Shown: positions 16,462 through 23,935 of the stretch, in pieces
How positions within the stretch are numbered: the first letter of the stretch is position 1
Layout: the number at the start of each line of letters is the position of its first letter
Assembly (NCBI GenBank): GCA_003242605.1
Contig: QGUZ01000011.1
Coordinates: forward strand, 1 to 40,933
From: Actinomycetota bacterium
GTDB taxonomy: Bacteria > Actinomycetota > Actinomycetes > Streptosporangiales > Streptosporangiaceae
DNA length: 40,933 nt
Direction: 5' to 3'
Notes under the pieces: model-generated
Databases searched by the model: none
What the model was told of the DNA's origin: nothing
What the model saw: the letters and a program-made list of their open reading frames with translations, nothing else
Translations under genes and position numbers: made by a program

Positions 16462-16476
16462 CGCCCCGGACGGGCG
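16462..16476. terminator. Short stem between convergent phoH and lipoprotein genes
   Basis: CGCCC and GGGCG pair around a five-base loop in the 32-base gap. Its position suits a bidirectional terminator, though the stem is short. Confidence 0.35.
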
Positions 16477-16479
16477 TGA

Positions 16480-17040
16480 TCACGGCGGCAGCTGCACGTC
16501 CTTGGCGGCGAGCTTCCAGAACTCCCGGCAGGTGTGCTCGCCCGCCGCGATCGGCCCCTCCGGGGTGGTGTGCGTGAGCTTCACGGCCCAGATCTCCTGG
16601 CGGAGCATCGCCGTGCAGGTGATCTGGGCCTTCGCCGCCTCGGTGAGCTTCGCCGAGCCGTTGACGATCACGTGCAGGCGCAGGCCGAGCGGGTTCTCCG
16701 GGTCGGTGCGGGTGCCGCCCCGCCCGCCGTACCGGGTGACGTAGGTCTGCTCCAGGCGCAGCCCGGTGAGCGCGGTGGTCACCCCGTCGTGGGCGCGCTC
16801 GCCGGCCTGGAACAGCGCCTTCAGCGCGTCCTCCACCGAGGAGGAGGCGACCACTATCTGCTTCGGCCACAGCCGGCCGTCGCGCAGCAGGTAGACGGTG
16901 GTGATCGTGGACTTGGCCCGGATCACCGGGGCCGGGCCCTCGTCGATCACGTCGGTGGGCTCGATGCCGCACCCCGCGAGGGTGAGGAGGAGGCCGAGCA
17001 GGGCCGCGACGGCGGCCGGGAGGCGTGTCACACCGCTCAT
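16480..17040 (-). CDS. GerMN-like lipoprotein of the two-component operon
   Basis: This 186-residue exported lipoprotein starts with a signal peptide ending in lipobox LAGC (C24 would be lipidated). The mature part (VYLLRDGRLWPKQIVVASSS, ALKALFQAGERAHDGVTTAL) matches the GerMN fold, also found in LpqB, the lipoprotein of the MtrAB system. ATG at 17038-17040 is preferred because GAGGTGAG precedes it; GTG at 17047-17049 lacks a site. It starts 10 bases after the sensor kinase stop. It probably modulates the kinase or links it to envelope state, by analogy with MtrB-LpqB (inference). Confidence 0.85.
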   Translation of the reverse strand: MSGVTRLPAAVAALLGLLLTLAGCGIEPTDVIDEGPAPVIRAKSTITTVYLLRDGRLWPKQIVVASSSVEDALKALFQAGERAHDGVTTALTGLRLEQTYVTRYGGRGGTRTDPENPLGLRLHVIVNGSAKLTEAAKAQITCTAMLRQEIWAVKLTHTTPEGPIAAGEHTCREFWKLAAKDVQLPP

Positions 17041-17050
17041 GGCGCTCACC

Positions 17051-18487
17051 TCACGGGGCCGGGATCCAGAGGGTGAACAGGGCGCCGGGGTCGGCGTTCT
17101 CCACGCCGAGGGTACCGCCGTGCAGCTCGGCGTTCGCCTTCGCGATGGCGAGCCCGAGGCCGCTGCCCTCGCGGGTGCGCCCCGCCTCGGCCTTGTAGAA
17201 CCGGTCGAACACGTGCGGCAGCGCCTCCTCCGGGATGCCGTCGCCGTGGTCGCGCACGGTCACCCACAGGCCGTCGGGGCGGCGCCGTACCGTGACGACC
17301 ACCGGCGGCGCGCCGTGCCGCAGCGCGTTGCCGACGAGGTTCGCCATGATCACGTCGAACCGGCGGGGGTCGAGCGAGAAGGTGAGCCCGAGCGGCACGT
17401 CGACGGTGATGCCCTCGTGCCAGCCGCGCACCTTGAGGCACTCGGCGATCGCGTCGCCCACGTCCACGGTGTCCCGGCTGAGCACCGCGGTGCCCGAGTC
17501 GAACCGGCTCGCCTCGATGAGGTCGTCGACGAGCGCCCGCAGCCGGCCGATCTCCTGCACCACCAGGCGCACCGCCTGGCCCATGTCCTCGGGCAGCCGC
17601 TCGGCCTCCTCCTCGAGCACGTCGGTGACCGCGGTCATCGCGGCCAGCGGGGTGCGCAGCTCGTGCGACACGTCGGCGACGAACCGCCGGGACATCGCCT
17701 CCAGCGCGCGCAGCTCCGACACGGTCTGCTCGAGCGCGGCCGCGGTCTCGTTGAACGTCGCGGTGAGGTGGGCGAGCTCGTCCCTGCCCTGCACCGGCAG
17801 CCGGGTGTCGAGCTTGCCCGCGCCGAGGTCGCGGGCGGCCGCGCCGAGCCGCCGCACCGGCAGCAGCACGCTGCGCGCCGAGACGAGGGCGACCCCGACC
17901 GCGAGCACGAGCGTGATCGCCCCGGCCTGGATCAGCGCGGTGCGCAGGTTGGCGAGCGTGCGCTCCTCGTCCTCGAGCGAGACGAACACGTAGACCGAGA
18001 TATCGGTGGGCCGTTCCCGGCCCAGCCGCTCCCGCTGCACCTGGGTGCCGATCACCAGGTACGGCCTGCCGTCGATGATCCGCCGCTGCTTCACCAGCCG
18101 GGTGAGGGCCTGGCGGCGCATCTCCACCGGGATCTGGGCGGCGCGGAACGAGCTGCCCCGGGTGGCCCGCTCCTTGGTGCCGTGCCGTACCACCACCTGC
18201 CGGTCGGGCGCGGCGAGGGACTCGACGATCGTGTTGAGGTCGGACTCGGTCACCGAGGCGCCGCTCGGCCACAGCAGGTCGGTGGTGCCGACCGGGAGCG
18301 TGATGCGCTCCAGCACCGTGCGCACGTCGTGGACCTCGGCCTGCTCGACCCGGCGCAGCAGCTCCTGGCGGACGAGCTGGTAGGCGATGCCCGCGACGAG
18401 GACGGACGCGGTCACCGCGACCACGGTGAAGGTGATCACCAGTCGGCCGCGCAGCCCGGTGGGGCGGAGCGAGCGGAGGCTCAGCAC
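17051..18487 (-). CDS. MtrB-like sensor histidine kinase
   Basis: This 478-residue membrane kinase pairs with the regulator gene 34 bases upstream. TM1 (about 16-38), an extracellular domain of about 150 residues, TM2 (about 188-210), HAMP (LLPVRRLGAAARDLGAGKLD), HisKA with H275 in DVSHELRTPLAA, and HATPase_c (NLVGNALRHG, DHGDGIP, GSGLGLAI) can be traced. GTG at 18485-18487 starts MLSLRSLRPTGLRGRL; no clear ribosome site precedes it, so translation may be coupled to the regulator. Architecture plus the downstream GerMN lipoprotein resembles MtrAB-LpqB or the Streptomyces CseABC set. I do not assign it as the true MtrB. Confidence 0.93.
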   Translation of the reverse strand: MLSLRSLRPTGLRGRLVITFTVVAVTASVLVAGIAYQLVRQELLRRVEQAEVHDVRTVLERITLPVGTTDLLWPSGASVTESDLNTIVESLAAPDRQVVVRHGTKERATRGSSFRAAQIPVEMRRQALTRLVKQRRIIDGRPYLVIGTQVQRERLGRERPTDISVYVFVSLEDEERTLANLRTALIQAGAITLVLAVGVALVSARSVLLPVRRLGAAARDLGAGKLDTRLPVQGRDELAHLTATFNETAAALEQTVSELRALEAMSRRFVADVSHELRTPLAAMTAVTDVLEEEAERLPEDMGQAVRLVVQEIGRLRALVDDLIEASRFDSGTAVLSRDTVDVGDAIAECLKVRGWHEGITVDVPLGLTFSLDPRRFDVIMANLVGNALRHGAPPVVVTVRRRPDGLWVTVRDHGDGIPEEALPHVFDRFYKAEAGRTREGSGLGLAIAKANAELHGGTLGVENADPGALFTLWIPAP

Positions 18488-18521
18488 GGGAGCATCACGG
18501 ACCCATCGCGTCGGGCCGCCG

Positions 18522-19196
18522 TCACGGCGGGCTGAACCGGTAGCCGAAGCCGCGCACCGTGTGGATGTAGACGGGCTCGGCGGGTACGGGCTCGATCTTG
18601 GCCCGGATGCGCTGCACGCAGGCGTCGACGAGGCGGGAGTCGGCGACGTGGTCGTGGTCCCACACGGCGCGCAGCAGGTACCGGCGGTTGAGCACCTGCC
18701 CGGGGTGGCGGACCAGCTCCAGCAGCAGCCGCAGCTCGGTCGGGGTGAGGTGGATCTCCTTTCCGGCGCGGCTCACCTTGAGCGCCCCGCGGTCGACGAC
18801 GAGGTCGCCGAAGGTGAGGCGGTCGGGGGAGGCGGACTCCACCCGCCGCAGGATCGCCCGGATGCGCGCGTCGAGCACCCGCGGCTGGACCGGCTTGACC
18901 ACGTAGTCGTCGGCGCCCGCCTCCAGGCCGACGACGACGTCGAGGTCGTCGCCGAGCGCGGTGAGCAGGACCACCGGCAGCTGGTCGATCTTGCGGATGC
19001 GCCGGCACACCTCGACGCCGTCGATGCCGGGCAGCATCACGTCGAGGATGACGATCTCGGGCCGCCGCTCCCGGATGTGGTCGAGCGCCTCCTCACCGGT
19101 GGCGTACGAGGTGACGGTGTGGCCCTGCCGGGTGAGCGCGAGCTCGAGGCCGGCGCGTACGGCTGGGTCGTCTTCGACGAGGAGTATGCCTGCCAC
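18522..19196 (-). CDS. MtrA-like OmpR-family response regulator
   Basis: The protein is 224 residues long from GTG at 19194-19196. Receiver domain: acidic pair in VEDDP, phosphoacceptor D52 in IVILDVMLPG, Lys in YVVKP. Winged-helix domain: LTPTELRLLLELVRHPG, DACVQRIRAKIEP and HTVRGFGYRF. A GTG two codons upstream (19202) is also possible. I prefer 19196 because there is no ribosome site and CATAAT (19203-19208) lies exactly six bases before it, suggesting a leaderless message. The kinase and lipoprotein genes follow as an operon. Divergent from the transglycosylase-like gene across a region holding a perfect CRP palindrome. Confidence 0.94.
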   Translation of the reverse strand: MAGILLVEDDPAVRAGLELALTRQGHTVTSYATGEEALDHIRERRPEIVILDVMLPGIDGVEVCRRIRKIDQLPVVLLTALGDDLDVVVGLEAGADDYVVKPVQPRVLDARIRAILRRVESASPDRLTFGDLVVDRGALKVSRAGKEIHLTPTELRLLLELVRHPGQVLNRRYLLRAVWDHDHVADSRLVDACVQRIRAKIEPVPAEPVYIHTVRGFGYRFSPP

Positions 19197-19202
19197 CTGC
19201 AC

Positions 19203-19208
19203 ATTATG
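19203..19208 (-). promoter_or_regulatory. -10 box CATAAT for a leaderless regulator message
   Basis: On the minus strand CATAAT occupies -12 to -7 if transcription starts at the G of the GTG at 19196. The best candidate for a -35 box (TTCGGG, 19226-19231) is poor. Confidence 0.5.
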
Positions 19209-19322
19209 GGTGATTTCTCGGGTTTCCCGAACGGCCGTCCGGTCCGGGCCGGGCGGGCGCCCCGCCGTGCCGCCGTTTCGGCCTTCCGCTAAGTACGGTG
19301 TGACCGGACCGAATGGCCCGAT

Positions 19323-19340
19323 ATGTGAGGAAAATCACAT
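19323..19340. promoter_or_regulatory. CRP/GlxR-type binding site
   Basis: ATGTGAGGAAAATCACAT is a perfect six-base-arm palindrome that contains TGTGA-N6-TCACA, the consensus of CRP-family activators (Rv3676 in M. tuberculosis, GlxR in corynebacteria). It lies 138 bases before the transglycosylase start and 126 bases before the regulator start. Control of a wall-lytic gene by Rv3676-type CRP has precedent in mycobacterial rpfA. Confidence 0.75.
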
Positions 19341-19371
19341 GCGATGCCCGGGTCGGGGAATGCCCATGTAG

Positions 19372-19401
19372 CCGGGTGGATAGGTAAAGGACCGCACCCG
19401 G
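19372..19401 (+). promoter_or_regulatory. Stem in the possible leader of the transglycosylase gene
   Basis: CCGGGTG (19372-19378) and CACCCGG (19395-19401) can pair around 16 bases. Since wall-lytic genes in actinobacteria are often preceded by ydaO (c-di-AMP) riboswitches I looked for their conserved segments and did not find them. The stem is reported without a class. Confidence 0.25.
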
Positions 19402-19477
19402 GCAACCGCGGGAGCACCAGGCAAATCCTCGGTTTCGGTTGCGGACCGCCCCCCTGGTCACGGCATTCTCAAGAGCC

Positions 19478-20215
19478 GTGAGCATAGGCGAGCAGGTGCT
19501 GGATCCTCGGCAGGACGAGGCTCCCGCCTCCCACCGGTCCCGCGGTCGGCGGCGCCCGCCCCGGCGCCGGCGGACGACCGTGCGCATCAAGCCCAAGGTC
19601 GTGCTCGCCACCGTCTGCACGCTCGCGTTCGTGGGCTGGTGTACCTGGTTCGTCGTCGACACGCACCGCCGCAACAGCGAGGCGGACATCACGCCGCTCA
19701 CGCTCGACGAGATGATGCGGATGGCGAAGGACCCCTTCGCGCCGGATCCGGAGGAGGACGCGATCAAGGCCCAGGCCGCGCAGCGCTACCGGCTCGAGGC
19801 GCTGCGGGCCGAGCGCCGGGGCCGCAAGAAGCTCAGCCCGGTCTACATCGCCAAGACCGCCCCCGGCGGCCGCGGCTTCCCGTCGTTCCGGTTCCCGCCC
19901 GGCTCCAACCCCGACCCGGGCAGCAACAAGGCCCTCGGCAAGCAGATGAACGCCGCCCGCGGCTGGGACGCCGAGTGGGGCTGCCTGGAGAAGCTCTGGG
20001 ACAAGGAGAGCGGCTGGAACGAGCGCGCGGCGAACCGGTACAGCGGCGCGTACGGCATCCCGCAGGCGCTGCCCGGCTCGAAGATGGCGTCCGCGGGCCC
20101 GGACTGGCAGACCAACCCGGCCACCCAGATCAAGTGGGGCCTCGACTACATCGCCGGCCGGTACGGCTCGCCGTGCAACGCGTGGGCGCACTCCCAGGCC
20201 AAGGGCTGGTACTGA
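19478..20215 (+). CDS. Transglycosylase-like cell-wall protein
   Basis: The protein is 245 residues from GTG at 19478. An Arg-rich cytoplasmic head leads to one membrane helix (about 37-60, VVLATVCTLAFVGWCTWFVV), a charged extracellular linker (about 65-145), and a C-terminal lysozyme-like domain (about 165-245). That domain reads WGCLEKLWDKESGWNERAAN, then YGIPQALPGSKMAS and IKWGLDYIAGRYGSPCNAWA; the Glu in WDKESGW is the expected catalytic acid. Such domains cleave the glycan strand of peptidoglycan or are remnants of that fold. Start choice is uncertain: only a weak AAGAG precedes it, and GTG at 19496 is an alternative. A CRP palindrome lies upstream. Confidence 0.85.
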   Translation: MSIGEQVLDPRQDEAPASHRSRGRRRPPRRRRTTVRIKPKVVLATVCTLAFVGWCTWFVVDTHRRNSEADITPLTLDEMMRMAKDPFAPDPEEDAIKAQAAQRYRLEALRAERRGRKKLSPVYIAKTAPGGRGFPSFRFPPGSNPDPGSNKALGKQMNAARGWDAEWGCLEKLWDKESGWNERAANRYSGAYGIPQALPGSKMASAGPDWQTNPATQIKWGLDYIAGRYGSPCNAWAHSQAKGWY

Positions 20216-20249
20216 CGCACCCGGCCGTCCCGCCGTCCGTGGCGCGCCG

Positions 20250-20268
20250 CCCGCGGCGTGACCGCGGG
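20250..20268 (+). terminator. Stem terminator after the transglycosylase gene
   Basis: CCCGCGG (20250-20256) and CCGCGGG (20262-20268) pair perfectly around CGTGA, 34 bases after the stop codon. Confidence 0.6.
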
Positions 20269-20468
20269 GTGCGTCACGGCCGGTTCCCGGGCGGCTCGAT
20301 CGCGGGGAGATTCCCGCGCCCGGACCTGGTGCGCGGCACAACCGCGCGTTACCCTCCGCCCCTCCAGGTCACGGCACGGGCTGGCGCGGGCCGAGTCTTG
20401 GTCAGTTGTGTTCGACCGTTCGGCAAGTCGCCCGGACATCACCGGAGGCGGGCCGCACGCTGGGCTGC

Positions 20469-22454
20469 ATGGGTGTGAAGGTCAGCGTTGTGGTGCCGGT
20501 GTCCGACCCGGGCGACGGGGACGACGCCTTCGACGCCTGCGTACGGTCGCTGCTCGGGCAGACCCTTCCGTCCGATGAGTACGAAGTGATCTTCGCCGAC
20601 GACGGCTCGGGTGAGCCCACCCGGACACGGCTCGACTCGGTGGCCGCCGCCCACCCCAACGTGCGCGTGCTCCATCTGGAGCGCCACGGCTCGCCGGTGC
20701 GCGGCCGCAACTCGGGGCTGTCGGTGGCCCGGGGCGACTACGTCTACCTGCTCGGCCAGCGCGACCGGCTGGAGCCCGACGCGCTGGAGCACATGCACCG
20801 CATGGCCGTGGAGACCGACGCCGACGTGCTCATCGGGCGGCTCGTCTACGACGGCCGGCCCCCGCTGCCCGCGTTCGGCCGCAACCGGGACCGCGCCGAC
20901 GTCCTCGAGGACCACCTGCTCGGCCTGCTCACCCCGCACAAGCTGTTCCGCCGCACCTTCGTGGAGAGCCAGTGGCTCTCCTTCCCCGACCTCCCCGGCG
21001 AGCTGTCCGAGCACGCCTTCGTGCTGCGCGCCTACCTCGCCGCGAAGGTGATCGCCGTGCTCGCCGACCGGCTGTGCTGCCACGTCCGCCCCGCCCCGGA
21101 GCCGCCGATCGACCCCGCCGCGTACGCCGACGGGCTGCGAGTGATCCTCGACACGATCGACGACTTCACCGAGCCCGGCGAGCGCCGCGACCGGCTCTAC
21201 GCCCACTGGCTGCGCGTCGGCGTGCTGCGCCGGCTCGGCGGCCGGACGCTGCTCGCCACCCCGCCCGAGGAGCGCGAGGCGCTCTTCGACGAGCTGCGCG
21301 ACCTGGTGCGGGAGCGGTTCCCGCTCCGGCTCGACCGGTACCTGTCGGTGCCGATGCGGGCGCGGGCCGCGCTCACCCGCACCCGCCCCCTCGCCGACCT
21401 CGTCGCGTTCGCCCAGGCCACGCGGGGCATGCGGCTCCGCGCCGAGCTGCGCGGCCTCCGCTGGGAGGACGGCGAGCTGGCGTTCGACCTCGCCGGTGAG
21501 ATCGTGCACGCCGACGGCACCCCGGTCCGGTACCGGCGCATGGGCCGCCGGGTGCTGTGGACGCCGCCGCCCGCGCTCGGCGAGCCGGTGCTCTCCCCGA
21601 GCCTCGCCGAGGTGCCGCTCGGCGCGCGGTCGGTCGGCCTGCGCGCGCACATCCGGCACGCCGAGACCGGCGCGGTCTACCGGCTGCCGGTCACCGGCGA
21701 GATCGTGCAGATCCGGGAGGGCGACGAGGTGCGGGTGCAGGCCCGCGCCACCGCCCGGCTCGACGTCGGCAAGGCCGCGCTCGGCCGCCCGCTGCCGCCG
21801 GGCCTGTGGGAGGTGCACCTGCGGATGAGCACCGGGGCGCACCACGCCCGCGCCCGGGCGCGCATGCCGCGCACCCCGCGGCACTGCGTCGGCGGGCTCG
21901 CCGAGGGCGGCCGCCGGCTCGTGGTGCCCTGCTGGTCGGAGCGGGGCGAGCTCGCCGTGTGCGTCGAGCCCCGGTCGTTCGCCGACTCGATCGCGCTCGT
22001 CTCGACCGGGGTGAGCATCGCCCGCCGCGACGGGCACGTGTTCGTGTCGCTGCCCGTGCCGTACGTGCCGCCGAGCGGCGGCCCGCCGATGGAGTGCGTG
22101 CTCGTCGGCACCGACGCCCGCGCCCGCACGGTGAGCGCCCCGGCCCTCGTCGAGCCGGGCATGCCGGGCCGCCTCGCCGGGCAGCTCGTCGCCAAGTTCC
22201 CGGTGCGCCGCCTGCCGGTGCCCGACTGCCTCGGCCCCGGCGTCTGGCGGCCGTACCTGCGGGTCGACGACCACGAGGTCGAGCTGGGCTTCGGCCTTGA
22301 GGTGCGGTGGACCGGCCGGACCCGGCTCATCCTCCCCGACCGGCCGGCGAGCACGTCGTTCGCCCGGCTGCGCAGGGTGGCGGCCCGGGTGCCCGGCGCC
22401 CGCGCCGTGGTACGGCTCTGCCGGGCGCTGCGCGACCGGTACGCCCCGCAGTGA
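20469..22454 (+). CDS. Family 2 glycosyltransferase with C-terminal beta-domain repeats
   Basis: This is a 661-residue protein. Residues 1-230 form a GT-A fold: VSVVVPVSDPGD, the nucleotide-binding IFADDGSGEPTRT, RGRNSGLSVARGDYVYLLGQ, and a later acidic SEHAFVLRAYLAA. A helical middle (230-340) follows. The last 300 residues are beta-rich with repeated elements (LGRPLPPGLWEVHLRMST near 450 and CLGPGVWRPYLRVDD near 600), like the accessory domains of teichoic-acid glycosyltransferases and glycerophosphotransferases. No membrane helix is seen. It probably decorates a wall or capsular polymer (inference). ATG at 20469 is chosen since MGVKVSVVVPV starts the fold; there is no good ribosome site, and GTG at 20475 is possible. 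Confidence 0.85.
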   Translation: MGVKVSVVVPVSDPGDGDDAFDACVRSLLGQTLPSDEYEVIFADDGSGEPTRTRLDSVAAAHPNVRVLHLERHGSPVRGRNSGLSVARGDYVYLLGQRDRLEPDALEHMHRMAVETDADVLIGRLVYDGRPPLPAFGRNRDRADVLEDHLLGLLTPHKLFRRTFVESQWLSFPDLPGELSEHAFVLRAYLAAKVIAVLADRLCCHVRPAPEPPIDPAAYADGLRVILDTIDDFTEPGERRDRLYAHWLRVGVLRRLGGRTLLATPPEEREALFDELRDLVRERFPLRLDRYLSVPMRARAALTRTRPLADLVAFAQATRGMRLRAELRGLRWEDGELAFDLAGEIVHADGTPVRYRRMGRRVLWTPPPALGEPVLSPSLAEVPLGARSVGLRAHIRHAETGAVYRLPVTGEIVQIREGDEVRVQARATARLDVGKAALGRPLPPGLWEVHLRMSTGAHHARARARMPRTPRHCVGGLAEGGRRLVVPCWSERGELAVCVEPRSFADSIALVSTGVSIARRDGHVFVSLPVPYVPPSGGPPMECVLVGTDARARTVSAPALVEPGMPGRLAGQLVAKFPVRRLPVPDCLGPGVWRPYLRVDDHEVELGFGLEVRWTGRTRLILPDRPASTSFARLRRVAARVPGARAVVRLCRALRDRYAPQ

Positions 22455-22475
22455 CCTCGGCTACGGGGACCCCGG

Positions 22476-23879
22476 CTACCGGCGCCGCAGGTCCGGCCGC
22501 GCCATGGCGAGCACGTCGAGCGCCGCGTCGAGCTCGGCCTCGGTGAGCCGGCCGGCCGCGACGTGGCCGCGCTCGATCACGATCTCGCGGAGCTCCCGGC
22601 CCTCGGCGAGGGCCTGCTTGACGATGCTCGCGGCCTCCTCGTAGCCGAGGTGGCGGGCGAGCGGGGTGACCACCGACGGGGACGACTCGGCGTAGCCGCG
22701 CAGCCGCTCCACGTTCGCCGTGATGCCGGCCACGCACCGGTCGGCGAGCAGCCGGGAGACGTTCGCCAGCAGCCGGATCGACTCCAGCACGTTGCGCGCC
22801 ATCATCGGCATCATCACGTTGAGCTCGAACGACCCCTGCGCGCCGCCGAACGCCACCGCCGCGTCGTTGCCGATCACCTGGGCGGCGACCATGCACACCG
22901 CCTCGGGGATCACCGGGTTCACCTTGCCCGGCATGATCGAGGAGCCGGGCTGCAGGTCCGGCAGGTTGATCTCGGCGAGCCCGGTGCGCGGCCCCGACCC
23001 CATCCACCGCAGGTCGTTGGCGATCTTGTGCAGGGAGACCGCGACCACCCGGAGCTGGCCGGACAGCTCCACCAGCGCGTCCCGGGCGCCCTGCGCCTCG
23101 AAGTGGTTGCGCGCCTCGGTGAACGGCAGCCCGGTGCGCTCGGCGAGCAGCGCGATCACCTCACCGGCCCACTCCGGGCCCGGCGTGTTCACGCCGGTGC
23201 CCACCGCGGTGCCGCCGAGCGGCAGCTCGGCGACCCGGGGGAGGGTGGCCCGCAGCCGCTCGGCGCCGTGCTCGATCTGCGCCGCGTACCCGGCGAACTC
23301 CTGGCCGAGGGTGACCGGGGTGGCGTCCATGAGGTGGGTACGGCCGGCCTTCACCACGTCGGCGAACTCCCCGGCCTTGGCGGTGAGCGCGGCGCGCAGG
23401 TGGTCGAGGGCGGGCAGCAGCTCGCGGTGCAGCCCGAGCGCCGCGGCCACGTGGATCGAGGAGGGGAACACGTCGTTCGACGACTGGGCCGCGTTCACGT
23501 GGTCGTTCGGGTGCACCGGGCGGCCGAGCCGCTCCTCGGCGAGGGTCGCGATCACCTCGTTGGCGTTCATGTTCGACGAGGTGCCCGACCCGGTCTGGAA
23601 CACGTCGACCGGGAACTCGGCGTCCCACCGGCCCTCGGCGACCTCGTCGGCCGCGCTCGCGATCGCCTCGGCGAGCTCCGGGTCGAGCAGGCCGTACCGG
23701 GCGTTCACCCGGGCGCACGCGGCCTTGATCATCCCGAGCGCGGCGATGTGCTCGCGCTCCAGCCCGCGCCCGGAGACCGGGAAGTTCTCCACGGCCCGCT
23801 GCGTCTGCGCCCGCCACTTCGCGGCGGCCGGGACGCGGACCTCGCCCATGGAGTCACGTTCGATGCGATAGTCGGCCAT
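22476..23879 (-). CDS. fumC: Fumarate hydratase, class II
   Basis: This is the iron-independent fumarase of the TCA cycle, interconverting fumarate and malate. The 467-residue protein has the family signatures SGTSSNMNANEV, HPNDHVNAAQSSNDVFPS, the active-site region KAGRTHLMDATPVTLGQEF and the mobile loop GSSIMPGKVNP (312-322). The start ATG (23877-23879) gives MADYRIERDSMGEVRVP, the normal N-terminus. A class I enzyme is encoded 4 kb away, beyond two kinases. Convergent with the glycosyltransferase gene, with 21 bases between their stops. Confidence 0.97.
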   Translation of the reverse strand: MADYRIERDSMGEVRVPAAAKWRAQTQRAVENFPVSGRGLEREHIAALGMIKAACARVNARYGLLDPELAEAIASAADEVAEGRWDAEFPVDVFQTGSGTSSNMNANEVIATLAEERLGRPVHPNDHVNAAQSSNDVFPSSIHVAAALGLHRELLPALDHLRAALTAKAGEFADVVKAGRTHLMDATPVTLGQEFAGYAAQIEHGAERLRATLPRVAELPLGGTAVGTGVNTPGPEWAGEVIALLAERTGLPFTEARNHFEAQGARDALVELSGQLRVVAVSLHKIANDLRWMGSGPRTGLAEINLPDLQPGSSIMPGKVNPVIPEAVCMVAAQVIGNDAAVAFGGAQGSFELNVMMPMMARNVLESIRLLANVSRLLADRCVAGITANVERLRGYAESSPSVVTPLARHLGYEEAASIVKQALAEGRELREIVIERGHVAAGRLTEAELDAALDVLAMARPDLRRR

Positions 23880-23880
23880 A

Positions 23881-23900
23881 CCCCAGTGTCACCCCTGGGG
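23881..23900. repeat. Inverted repeat CCCCAG/CTGGGG before fumC
   Basis: The arms (23881-23886 and 23895-23900) enclose eight bases, one base upstream of the fumC ATG and 36 bases past the kinase stop. It may terminate the kinase message or cover the fumC start region. Confidence 0.4.
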
Positions 23901-23935
23901 GCCGGTGCCGTCCGGTCCGGCGCGCCGGGCGGCGG

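Noticed and set aside
19340..19477. ydaO (c-di-AMP) riboswitch before the transglycosylase gene
   Set aside because: The conserved segments of that riboswitch could not be found; only one short stem is visible.
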